A stretch of DNA of 64,000 nucleotides, from assembly GCA_021775415.1 (NCBI GenBank), contig JAJFHV010000008.1:124001-188000 (forward strand), in the 5' to 3' direction. Position numbers and translations under genes: made by a program. Numbering within the stretch: position 1 is the first letter of the stretch; each line of letters opens with the position of its first letter. Shown here one piece after another: positions 9,037 through 16,927 of the stretch. The notes under the pieces were generated by a model, which was not told the DNA's origin, did no database searches, and saw only the letters and a list, made by a program, of their open reading frames with translations. The DNA is from Hyphomicrobiales bacterium. GTDB lineage: Bacteria > Pseudomonadota > Alphaproteobacteria > Rhizobiales > Rhizobiaceae.

Positions 9037-9777
9037 ATGACATTTGATCATTCCGCTCAAAGACTTTTTATGGAATGCCGCATTGCACACAATGTAGCGA
9101 TAAATGCCAGTCGCGAGCAGGCCAACTACCTGTTGAATGTCCTGCGAATGAAGGATGGTGCAACAGTCCTGATTTTCAACGGTATCGATGGGGAATGGCT
9201 TGCACAGGTCAAACATTCAGGTCGAAAGGCATGTGATCTGCTGCCGATAGAGCAGACCCGTGGCCAGCCTGAGCCTTACGATCTTCAGTATGTGTTTGCA
9301 CCGCTGAAGCAGGCGCGGCTTGATTACATGATACAAAAGGCCGTCGAGATGGGTGCTGGTGTTCTGCAACCGGTATTGACGCAATATACCCAGATTCGTT
9401 CGGTCAATCCAAAGAGGATGCGCGCAAATGCAATTGAAGCTGCCGAACAATGCGGCATACTCCAATTGCCGCAACTCAGATCTCCAGAGAAACTGGAGAC
9501 ACTGCTTTCCTCTTGGAATGGTGAGCGGCGTCTGGTGTTCTGCGACGAGGGTGCGGAGTTTGAAAGCCCGATAACAGCATTAGCAAAAATTGATGATGGC
9601 AAACTTGCAATTTTAGTCGGACCCGAGGGCGGGTTCAGTCCCGAAGAGCGAGAGCTTTTGGTATCCAGGCCCTACGTCACCGCTATCAGCCTTGGGCCCC
9701 GCGTCTTGCGGGCAGATACAGCAGCCGTTGCAGCACTTGCAGTGCTGCAAGCTGCGACAGGAGACTGGAATCAATAG
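9037..9777 (+). CDS. rsmE: 16S rRNA (uracil1498-N3)-methyltransferase
   Basis: SPOUT-class methyltransferase that methylates U1498 of 16S rRNA using S-adenosylmethionine. The 246-residue chain starts MTFDHSAQRLF, and the family start around QRLF is conserved, so ATG 9037 fits better than the internal ATG at 9070. Family landmarks are QKAVEMGAGVLQPVLTQ, AAEQCGILQLP and the SAM-binding knot LVGPEGGFSPEE with SLGPRVLRADTA. In many Hyphomicrobiales rsmE lies directly before gshA as it does here, often behind ubiA, whose place is taken by lutABC. Confidence 0.95.
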   Translation: MTFDHSAQRLFMECRIAHNVAINASREQANYLLNVLRMKDGATVLIFNGIDGEWLAQVKHSGRKACDLLPIEQTRGQPEPYDLQYVFAPLKQARLDYMIQKAVEMGAGVLQPVLTQYTQIRSVNPKRMRANAIEAAEQCGILQLPQLRSPEKLETLLSSWNGERRLVFCDEGAEFESPITALAKIDDGKLAILVGPEGGFSPEERELLVSRPYVTAISLGPRVLRADTAAVAALAVLQAATGDWNQ

Positions 9778-9793
9778 GGTCGTGTTGGTGAAC

Positions 9794-9825
9794 GGGTGTT
9801 CACAAGGAAACACTTGCGAACACCC
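9794..9825 (+). terminator. Long hairpin between rsmE and gshA, terminator-like without T-run
   Basis: The arms GGGTGTTC and GAACACCC are perfect. After one mismatch the stem continues with CAAG pairing CTTG, leaving a short loop. It sits 17 bases after the rsmE stop. No poly-T follows, so it may act as an mRNA-end stabiliser, a weak terminator or a leader structure of gshA. The remaining 130 bases to gshA show nothing else. Confidence 0.4.
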
Positions 9826-9957
9826 TCTCAAACCAGCTAGCACTGATTTGGGTGTTGAAGACCCAGTCTGACCCCATACATACAGTATTGGTCCATTTTA
9901 TTGGGCTGGTAATTTTTTCCAGGTCCTGCTCTGACCGCCCAACCGAGATTGTTGACT

Positions 9958-11331
9958 ATGGCACGCGATACGACTGATTCCCGCCCTATTGAGAATTACA
10001 GCCAGCTCGTGGAGTGGCTTTCAATGGGCTGCAAGCCGAAGTCCGAATGGCGTATCGGTACCGAGCATGAAAAATTTGGATTTTATACGGACACTCTTAA
10101 ACCCGTTCCCTATGAAGGTCCCAATGGCATTGCAGCCTTGCTCAACGGCATGCAGGAGAAGACCCATTGGGAAGCAATTGAGGATGAAGGCCGAATAATC
10201 GGACTTTTTGAATCTCACGGCCAAGGAGCTATCTCCCTGGAACCCGGCGGCCAGTTTGAACTCTCCGGAGCGCCGCTCGAGAACCTGCATGATACCTGCC
10301 GGGAATCAAACCGCCATTTGTCTCAAGTCAAAGAAGTCGCCTCAGGACTTGGCATTGGATTTTTGGGTGTTGGCTCCAGCCCCACTTGGACCTTCGAAGA
10401 AACTCCCCGCATGCCAAAAAGCCGTTACGCCATTATGGCAAATTACATGCCCAAGGTTGGAAGTCGCGGCCATGACATGATGTTTCGCACGACTACAATT
10501 CAGGTAAACCTCGATTTTTCGAGTGAAGCGGACATGGTGCGAAAACTGCAGGTTTCTTTAAAGCTTCAGTCGATGTCGTCGGCGCTTTTTGCAAATTCGC
10601 CTTTCACCGAAGGCAAACCCAATGGTCTGCTCTCCTGGCGCAGCGATGTCTGGAGTGATGTCGACAACCAAAGAGGCGGATATCATCCATTTATGCTGGA
10701 TACAGATTTCAGCTTTGAGCGATATGTGGATTGGGCGCTCGACATTCCAATGTATTTCATTATTCGAGATGGCAAATATCGAGATTGCACGGACATTACC
10801 TTCCGCCAGTTCATGGAAGGTGCATTGCGCAATGAAATTACCGATGGCGAAGCCAATATGGGCGATTGGAACAACCACATTTCAACCTTGTTTCCCGATG
10901 TTCGGCTAAAGCGGTATCTGGAAATGCGAGGTGCTGATGGTGGACCTTGGCGGGGTATTTGCGCGTTACCAGCGTTCTGGGTGGGGCTACTTTATGACGA
11001 TGAGGCACTTGCAGCCGCTGAAACGCTCACGAAAAACTGGAACAGCGAGATGGTTGGTCAGTTGCGGGATGAAGTGCCACGACTAGGCCTCAAGGCCGAA
11101 ATTGAAGGCCGCCCCTTGATTGAATTCGCCCGGGAAGTTGTCGGTCTCTCGCGTAAAGGATTGCAGAACCGGGCTATGACGGATGCTGAGGGATTTGACG
11201 AAACTGTTTTTCTGGATCCGCTCGAAGAAACACTTGCTTCCGGCGTCACACCAGCGGAGCGTATGCTTGAACGGTATGAAAATTCCTGGGGCCGGGATAT
11301 CAATCAGATATTTTCTGATTACGCGTTTTAG
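9958..11331 (+). CDS. gshA: Glutamate-cysteine ligase, class II (plant/alphaproteobacterial type)
   Basis: Catalyses the ATP-dependent joining of glutamate and cysteine, the first step of glutathione synthesis. The 457-residue protein is recognised by RIGTEHEKFGF, GGQFELSGAP, the substrate region YMPKVGSRGHDMM and RTTTIQVNLDFSSE, and KRYLEMRGADGGPWRG. The open frame extends to a TTG at 9949, but ATG 9958 (MARDTTDSRPI) is the natural start. The gene ends 11 bases before the convergent PilZ gene. The second glutathione gene, gshB, is not in the window. Confidence 0.95.
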   Translation: MARDTTDSRPIENYSQLVEWLSMGCKPKSEWRIGTEHEKFGFYTDTLKPVPYEGPNGIAALLNGMQEKTHWEAIEDEGRIIGLFESHGQGAISLEPGGQFELSGAPLENLHDTCRESNRHLSQVKEVASGLGIGFLGVGSSPTWTFEETPRMPKSRYAIMANYMPKVGSRGHDMMFRTTTIQVNLDFSSEADMVRKLQVSLKLQSMSSALFANSPFTEGKPNGLLSWRSDVWSDVDNQRGGYHPFMLDTDFSFERYVDWALDIPMYFIIRDGKYRDCTDITFRQFMEGALRNEITDGEANMGDWNNHISTLFPDVRLKRYLEMRGADGGPWRGICALPAFWVGLLYDDEALAAAETLTKNWNSEMVGQLRDEVPRLGLKAEIEGRPLIEFAREVVGLSRKGLQNRAMTDAEGFDETVFLDPLEETLASGVTPAERMLERYENSWGRDINQIFSDYAF

Positions 11332-11333
11332 GC

Positions 11334-11353
11334 AGGCACGTTTCAGCGTGCCT
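11334..11353. terminator. Hairpin at the gshA / PilZ convergent junction
   Basis: The perfect 7-bp inverted repeat AGGCACG and CGTGCCT with loop TTTCAG lies between the two convergent stops and reaches into the end of the PilZ gene. No T-run is present on either side. It is probably a shared end structure for both transcripts. Confidence 0.45.
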
Positions 11354-11660
11354 TCAAACGCTCGCCATATTCAACTTCCGTAAATGACACTTCAACCGTA
11401 CTGCCTCGCCGGTTGGTTACCTGACATTTGGCCCGCAGACTGTCCGGCTCCACATGCAAGGTGAATTCGGAAGGAAATCCGATCCAGCCACTCATGGTAA
11501 GGACAGCATGTTGATCTGAGATTTCTCGAACCATGCAATGTACTGCATTATCTTGACCATCAAACATGACTTTGCCTAACCCAGGCGCGCGTTTGTTTCT
11601 TGTTTTCTGCTTTTTCAGCAAGGGTGTCTGGTCGGCAGTCTGCGCATTGATTTGGTGCAT
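11343..11660 (-). CDS. PilZ domain protein, probable c-di-GMP receptor
   Basis: A 105-residue single-domain protein. An N-terminal basic segment with Arg residues (KTRNKRAPGLGKVMF) corresponds to the RxxxR region of PilZ. It is followed by a beta-rich body, CMVREISDQHAVLTMSGW, in which the second motif is weak compared with the D/NxSxxG consensus (the segment reads ISDQHAV). PilZ domains bind cyclic di-GMP, but with this divergence binding is uncertain. It starts at ATG 11660 and is divergent from the DUF937 gene. The 123-base region between them contains a perfect TTAA-N7-TTAA box. Confidence 0.75.
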   Translation of the reverse strand: MHQINAQTADQTPLLKKQKTRNKRAPGLGKVMFDGQDNAVHCMVREISDQHAVLTMSGWIGFPSEFTLHVEPDSLRAKCQVTNRRGSTVEVSFTEVEYGERLKAR

Positions 11661-11714
11661 TGAAAAAATTTACCTGTGTTGCCCCCGTATCCGTGCAAAC
11701 TAATGCAGTTTTGG

Positions 11715-11729
11715 TTAATGTTGGATTAA
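11715..11729. promoter_or_regulatory. CtrA-type box (TTAA-N7-TTAA) between PilZ and DUF937 genes
   Basis: TTAA, seven bases (TGTTGGA), then TTAA: an exact match to the core CtrA consensus known from Caulobacter and rhizobia. It is 54 bases upstream of the DUF937 start and about 55 bases from the PilZ start, a typical promoter position for either gene. The site is seen; its use by CtrA is inferred. Confidence 0.5.
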
Positions 11730-11783
11730 GCAGCGACAGGGAAAGCCAACCCATTTCAGTGCGCGCTGCCAGAGGAGGAAAAT

Positions 11784-12584
11784 ATGGCAAACCTGTTTGA
11801 CATGCTTAATGAGATGCAGGGCGATGCGACGCTTACCCAAATGGAGCAAAAATTGGGGCTTAATCCACAACAAATTGAAAGTGCAATGGCTGCGTTGACA
11901 CCCGCGTTCTCGGAAGGACTGCGACGCAATGCGGACGATCCGCAAGGATTTGGCCGGTTCATTGAAGCGCTTGGCCGGGGAAACCACACAGATTATGTGG
12001 AACACCCTGAAAGGGTGTTTGAAAAGAACGGGCGTGATGAAGGCAATGCCATTCTTGGACATCTGTTCAGATCGAAGGGCCTGAGTCGGGCAGTTGCAGC
12101 AGAAGCTTCGCAGGCGTCAGGTCTCAGTCAGGGCATTTTAAAGCAGCTGTTACCAATCCTGGCGCCGATGATCCTTGGTGGGCTGTTCAAGCAAATGAAA
12201 GGCGGGCGCGGCGGTGGTGGCAATCCGCTTGGTCAAATCCTCGAACAAATCATGGGCGGTGGTGGCTCAAGGCAAGCTCCGCGATCCGGCGACAATCCAA
12301 TTGGTGACATTCTGGAACAGATGACCGGCGGTGGATCATCCCGGGGCAGAAGCGGGCCAAATCCATTGGATGCCAATAATCCGCTTGGAAAAATTTTTGA
12401 AGAAATGCTTGGCGGTCAGCAGCAGCAACCACAACGCCGCGAACCTACAAGACGAGAACCCCAAGGTGGTGGACTGAGCGACATCTTCGGAGATATGTTT
12501 TCTCCTGGTGGTCAGTCTGATGAAAACTACAATCGTCAGATGGAAACTACATTCGACGAGTTTCTTGGCGGCCGCAAAGGCTGA
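11784..12584 (+). CDS. DUF937 family protein with Gly-rich NPLGxILEQM repeats
   Basis: A 266-residue protein with a perfect AGGAGG ribosome site before ATG 11784. Residues 1-130 are a DUF937-like helical domain (LFDMLNEMQG, MEQKLGLNPQQIESAM and KQLLPILAPMILGGLF). From about residue 135 there are four degenerate repeats: NPLGQILEQIMGGGG, NPIGDILEQMTGGG, NPLGKIFEEMLGG and a shortened LSDIFGDMF, separated by Gly/Gln/Arg-rich linkers. No signal peptide is seen. Function is unknown; related short proteins (YidB-like) are poorly characterised. The repeats may be short linear binding motifs or an aggregation-prone tail (inference). Its promoter region carries the CtrA-type box. Confidence 0.8.
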   Translation: MANLFDMLNEMQGDATLTQMEQKLGLNPQQIESAMAALTPAFSEGLRRNADDPQGFGRFIEALGRGNHTDYVEHPERVFEKNGRDEGNAILGHLFRSKGLSRAVAAEASQASGLSQGILKQLLPILAPMILGGLFKQMKGGRGGGGNPLGQILEQIMGGGGSRQAPRSGDNPIGDILEQMTGGGSSRGRSGPNPLDANNPLGKIFEEMLGGQQQQPQRREPTRREPQGGGLSDIFGDMFSPGGQSDENYNRQMETTFDEFLGGRKG

Positions 12585-12676
12585 GCGACAAATTGTTGTT
12601 TTCGGTTTACCTGACTTAAACCTCCTGATGGCAAGGTAGTTACATCCTATCAGCAACCGGATGTCAGGGATGTTTC

Positions 12677-13432
12677 ATGCCAGAATACGCGCTAGAGGTT
12701 TCGGGCCTCACAAAAATCTTTGACCGTCCTGCGGTAAACAATCTTCAGTTCAATGTTGAGGCAGGTGAATTTTACGCCCTGCTTGGTCCCAATGGTGCTG
12801 GAAAGACCACATCTCTGCGCATGGTTGCCGGACTTTTACAACCCGATGCTGGCGAAATCCGGGTATTCGGCAACAACGCCAAGACCAACCCGGTCGACGC
12901 AAAGCACGTCATGGCCTGGGTGCCGGATGAGCCCATGATCTATGATCGGCTGACACCGATTGAATATCTGGAATTTGTTGCAGGTCTTTGGGGCATTGAG
13001 GCGCAAACCGCCCAAAAGAATGCCTATGAGCTTCTGGACTGGCTGGCACTTTCTGAAAACAGTCATGAAAGATGCGAAGGATTTTCCAAAGGCATGCGCC
13101 AAAAAGTGGCTCTTGCCGGTGCGTTGGTGCACGATCCACGGCTGATTATTCTGGATGAACCGTTGACCGGGCTTGACGCGGGATCCGCACGCCTCGTCAA
13201 GGACGTTTTGATTGAACGGGTGAACAAGGGCTGTTCAGTGATCATGACCACACATATTCTGGAAGTGGCTGAGCGGATGGCCGAGCGGATTGGCGTAATT
13301 TCCAAAGGCCGGTTGATTGCCGAAGGCACGCTGGAAGGCCTGCAGAAGCAAGCCGGTAGAAAGAACAGCAGCCTCGAGGAAATATTTCTTGGCCTCGTCG
13401 CTGATGATGAGCATGGTCAGGAAGCAGCTTAA
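12677..13432 (+). CDS. ABC transporter ATP-binding protein
   Basis: A 251-residue ATPase that pairs with the permease starting 3 bases after its stop. Seen: Walker A GPNGAGKTT, Q-loop region, Walker B LIILDEPLTGLD, and switch His in TTHILEVAERM. The signature loop reads FSKGMRQKVALAG instead of LSGGQ, as in the Ecs/NatA-like exporter branch. The C-terminal region has the usual VISKGRLIAEGTLE. A two-gene exporter of the ABC-2 class is the best guess; the substrate cannot be read from sequence. Confidence 0.93.
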   Translation: MPEYALEVSGLTKIFDRPAVNNLQFNVEAGEFYALLGPNGAGKTTSLRMVAGLLQPDAGEIRVFGNNAKTNPVDAKHVMAWVPDEPMIYDRLTPIEYLEFVAGLWGIEAQTAQKNAYELLDWLALSENSHERCEGFSKGMRQKVALAGALVHDPRLIILDEPLTGLDAGSARLVKDVLIERVNKGCSVIMTTHILEVAERMAERIGVISKGRLIAEGTLEGLQKQAGRKNSSLEEIFLGLVADDEHGQEAA

Positions 13433-13434
13433 CC

Positions 13435-14976
13435 ATGGCTTTTTCACAAACTGGAACCATTGGATGGTTTGCCAGACACGAATTTAATTTATCGTGGCGC
13501 GATTTCATGAGAATGATGAGCGGTGGCAAGCCCGGGCGCGAGAAAACAGTGATCGGTGTGTTGATACTCACCGCCATTGTTATGCACATCATCGCATTTG
13601 CAGTTCTAAAACCTGCAATCGAAACAGGTATTGACCCCGACAAGTCTCTCTTTTCGCTTTTGACTGGCGGGCTGCTTCTCACGATATCATTGATGATGTC
13701 CCAGGCGATGGAGTTGGTCACGCGTGCTTTCTATTCGCGCTCTGATCTTGATCTCATTCTTTCTTCGCCGGTTTCCGTCAAGCGATTGTTTGCTGTGCGC
13801 ATTGGGGCGATTGCGTCAACCACCACCGCACTCTCAATGTTGTTGTGTGGTTCCGCCATCAACGTGCTGGCAATTTTCGACAGTGCCAACTGGCTGTATG
13901 CGTACCCGATAATTCTGGCTTGCGGCTTTCTGGCAACATCAATCTCGCTTGCCCTTACCATACTAATGTTCAGAACACTTGGCGCGAAAAGAACCAGACT
14001 TGCCTCCCAGATTGTTGCTGCGGTAGTTGGGGCAAGTTTTATCATTGGTATCCAGCTTGCAGCGATCGCTTCAATCGGAAGCATTTCCCGATTGGAATTC
14101 CTGCAATCAGACATGATCATCAACTTGACACCCGACGCAGAGAGCTGGTTTTGGGTTCCCGCCCGGGCAGTTCTGGGTGAGATGAACGCCTTTATTGCGG
14201 TGTTCTGTGCGGCCGTCCTGTTGTTTGTGGGTGCAATTTACGTATTTGCAGGCAGTTTTGCCCAGCATGTTGTGTCTGCCGCCGGAGTAAATTTCACAAC
14301 GACAAATCACAAAGCATCCCGTCGAACATTTAAACGAACAACTATGCGCACTGCGCTACGACACAAGGAATGGACACTCCTTCTGCGTGATCACTGGCTG
14401 TTGTCCCAAACCTTGATGCAAATTCTCTACCTCGTACCACCTGCCTTCATGCTCTGGCAGGGATTTGGCAACGCTGGTGTCATTGGGGTTGTGGTCGTTC
14501 CTGTTCTGGTCATGGCATCTGGACAACTTTCCGGTGGCCTGGCCTGGCTTGCAATATCAGGTGAAGATGCGCCCGATCTCGTAGAAACAGCCCCAGTTGT
14601 GCGAGGCGCTGTGATCCGCGCAAAAATCGAAGCGGTTCTCGGCGCGATTGCCATCGTGGTTTCACCAATCATTCTGCTAATGGCGATCGCGGATATTCAA
14701 ATGGCAGTCATTGCTTTAGCCGGCATTGCTGCGGCATCTGTTTCTGCCACTTGTATCCAGCTTTGGTTTCGCAGCCAGGCAAAACGGTCAAATTTCCGCA
14801 GACGTCAAACCTCCTCCAAAATTGCGACCCTTGCTGAAGCATTTTCATCTATTTTGTGGGCGGGAACTGCCGCCCTGCTGGCCGCCGGAAGCTGGTTGCT
14901 TCTGGTGCCGATGATCCTGGCATTGATGGTGTTGTGGACCGCGCGTAGCTTTCGGCCGGAAACACCACTGAATTAG
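13435..14976 (+). CDS. ABC transporter permease, ABC-2-like exporter
   Basis: A 513-residue polytopic membrane protein directly after its ATPase. Many hydrophobic segments are visible (for example VLILTAIVMHIIAFAVL, GGLLLTISLMMSQAM and FIIGIQLAAIASIG), with a central cytoplasmic stretch near residues 285-320 and a second set of membrane helices to the end, so about 12 helices. It is longer than simple ABC-2 permeases. No substrate-specific motif was recognised, and no periplasmic binding protein lies nearby, which fits export. Confidence 0.87.
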   Translation: MAFSQTGTIGWFARHEFNLSWRDFMRMMSGGKPGREKTVIGVLILTAIVMHIIAFAVLKPAIETGIDPDKSLFSLLTGGLLLTISLMMSQAMELVTRAFYSRSDLDLILSSPVSVKRLFAVRIGAIASTTTALSMLLCGSAINVLAIFDSANWLYAYPIILACGFLATSISLALTILMFRTLGAKRTRLASQIVAAVVGASFIIGIQLAAIASIGSISRLEFLQSDMIINLTPDAESWFWVPARAVLGEMNAFIAVFCAAVLLFVGAIYVFAGSFAQHVVSAAGVNFTTTNHKASRRTFKRTTMRTALRHKEWTLLLRDHWLLSQTLMQILYLVPPAFMLWQGFGNAGVIGVVVVPVLVMASGQLSGGLAWLAISGEDAPDLVETAPVVRGAVIRAKIEAVLGAIAIVVSPIILLMAIADIQMAVIALAGIAAASVSATCIQLWFRSQAKRSNFRRRQTSSKIATLAEAFSSILWAGTAALLAAGSWLLLVPMILALMVLWTARSFRPETPLN

Positions 14977-15022
14977 GTGGGTTTCCAGTTCCAGAATCAG
15001 CTGTTTCTGCTAATCTTGCCGG

Positions 15023-16477
15023 ATGAACGAACCAGCAAACTATACCGACACCGGAAACCGGAAGTCCAACCTCACTGAATTCTCGGTGAGCGAAATTTCT
15101 GCAGCTCTCAAAAAGACCGTGGAAAATACTTTCGGGCAGGTGCGAATTCGTGGCGAAGTTTCAGGATTTCGTGGGCCTCACTCTTCCGGCCACTGCTATT
15201 TTTCCCTGAAAGATGACCGCGCACGAATCGAAGCTGTTATTTGGAAGGGTGTTGTTTCACGGCTGAAACACATGCCCGAGGAAGGGCTGGAGGTGATAGC
15301 ATCGGGTAAATTGACAACCTACCCCGGTTCTTCAAAATACCAGATTGTCATTGAAAATCTTGAACCAGCCGGTGCAGGTGCATTAATGGCGCTCCTGGAA
15401 GAGCGTAAAAAGAAGCTTGCGGCAGAGGGTCTGTTTGCGCCCGAGCGAAAGCAACTTCTACCCTATCTTCCAAAAGTAATCGGCGTCATCACCTCTCCAA
15501 CCGGTGCTGTAATCCGCGATGTACTACACCGGGTGGCAGACCGTTTTCCCCTTCATGTTATTGTTTGGCCGGTGCGCGTACAAGGCGAATCCACCGGGCA
15601 GGAAGTCGCCAATGCCATTCAGGGATTTAACGCGGCAGAAGGTGGTGCGGGCATTGCCAAGCCCGATTTGCTGATTGTGGCGCGCGGTGGTGGCAGTATT
15701 GAAGACCTTTGGGGATTTAATGACGAAGTGGTGGTCCGCGCCGCAGCTCAATCTGACATTCCGGTGATATCTGCGGTGGGCCATGAAACCGACTGGACGT
15801 TGATAGATCTTGCTGCAGATGTGCGGGCGCCAACACCTACGGGGGCTGCAGAACTGGCCGTTCCGGTTAAGGCAGAGCTCGACGCAAATCTGGCCAGCTA
15901 TGACGCAAGACTGCGCTCGGCACTTTCGCGTTCACTCGAAAAGTCACGCACCAGTTTGATAGCCGCCGAGCGCGGACTGGTTACGCCGGACAGTCTGCTT
16001 GCCTTGCCCAGGCGGCGGCTGGATGAAGCAACCGGCCGGCTTGGGCGAGGACTGGATCTTGCAACCCGGGCAAAACGCTCGATCTATGAAAGTGTTGCAG
16101 GAAAACTTTCAAGGCGTGGTTTGGAACTCTCGATAGCCCGTAGCAAGGATCGATTGATCGCCCTCGACAAGCGTTCGCATGCAGCGATTTCAAATTGGGT
16201 TTCCGTCCACAACGCGCGGCTTGAGCAGGCAAAAAGGATGCTCAAAAGCCTGTCGTACGCGAATGTTCTTGAACGGGGCTATGCGCTGGTGCGTGACCAA
16301 AATGACGCGCTGGTCGCGTCCGCATCCGGGATTTCATCGGGAGAAGCATTTTCCGTTGAACTTCGCGATGGCAGAATTTCGGGTGTTGCAGGTGTAACCG
16401 GCGCAAAATCAACTGTGGGAGCGTCCAAACATCCGACCAAGAAAAAGCCTGGGGGTGAACAGGGCGATTTATTCTGA
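15023..16477 (+). CDS. xseA: Exodeoxyribonuclease VII large subunit
   Basis: Large catalytic subunit of exonuclease VII, which degrades single-stranded DNA together with XseB. The 484-residue protein has an N-terminal OB fold ([27 protein letters not shown] is split across the fold). Its catalytic region holds [29 protein letters not shown] and [29 protein letters not shown] long coiled-coil stretch follows to about residue 400, with a C-terminal GYALVRD segment. Length and motifs agree with the family. xseB is not in the window. The tRNA-His gene follows on the opposite strand after 37 bases. Confidence 0.96.
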   Translation: MNEPANYTDTGNRKSNLTEFSVSEISAALKKTVENTFGQVRIRGEVSGFRGPHSSGHCYFSLKDDRARIEAVIWKGVVSRLKHMPEEGLEVIASGKLTTYPGSSKYQIVIENLEPAGAGALMALLEERKKKLAAEGLFAPERKQLLPYLPKVIGVITSPTGAVIRDVLHRVADRFPLHVIVWPVRVQGESTGQEVANAIQGFNAAEGGAGIAKPDLLIVARGGGSIEDLWGFNDEVVVRAAAQSDIPVISAVGHETDWTLIDLAADVRAPTPTGAAELAVPVKAELDANLASYDARLRSALSRSLEKSRTSLIAAERGLVTPDSLLALPRRRLDEATGRLGRGLDLATRAKRSIYESVAGKLSRRGLELSIARSKDRLIALDKRSHAAISNWVSVHNARLEQAKRMLKSLSYANVLERGYALVRDQNDALVASASGISSGEAFSVELRDGRISGVAGVTGAKSTVGASKHPTKKKPGGEQGDLF

Positions 16478-16514
16478 CAAGCCACATCGACTTTTGTCAT
16501 ATCTGACAGATAAA

Positions 16515-16591
16515 TGGTACGGTTGGGAGGAATTGAACCACCGGCCTCTAGAGCCACAATCTAGCGCTCTAACCAACTGAGCTACAACCGC
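16515..16591 (-). tRNA. tRNA-His (anticodon GTG), without G-1 and with A73
   Basis: Folded by hand on the minus strand: acceptor GCGGTTG with CAACCGT, D-arm TAGCTCAGTTGGTTAGAGC, anticodon stem CTAGA/TCTAG with loop TTGTGGC, and T-loop TTCAATT. The 3' end ACCA is encoded. The base before G1 is T, so G-1 is absent, the discriminator is A73, and the first pair is G1-T72. This matches the known alphaproteobacterial departure from universal tRNA-His identity. The T-stem GGTGG/CCTCC has a T-T mismatch at its middle pair. Confidence 0.95.
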
Positions 16592-16832
16592 ACGACCTCT
16601 GTTAGAGGCACTTTTGAAATAAGGTTATCTCGGTAAATTTGCAAGAGAAAGTTCCCTCAATCACTCAAAGCATCGAGTGGACTGCCCAATTGAATTGTAG
16701 ATCATGATTGATTGAATGCTGGCCCTGGTACCAGCTCCAGCCCACCTTGGGCAGCGCCGCGGTATTAACCCTGAAACCATGCAGTTTTCCAAAAAGCCCA
16801 TATTTTCTGGACCGTTGGAGTAGCTGGCGATA

Positions 16833-16847
16833 TTAATAAATTGTTAA
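16833..16847 (+). promoter_or_regulatory. CtrA-type box (TTAA-N7-TTAA) upstream of the PdhS-like kinase
   Basis: TTAA, TAAATTG, TTAA: a perfect core match, ending 80 bases before the chosen start of the kinase. The whole interval 16592-16927 (336 bases) between tRNA-His and the kinase has no gene that I can support; apart from this box and a lone TTAACC near 16767 I see nothing in it. Confidence 0.5.
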
Positions 16848-16927
16848 TTTTCTGGCAAGACCGGAAGATTGGAACCAAATGTCCATTATACGGACGTCTG
16901 TCAGTAGAGCACCTTGAGTATTGTATC

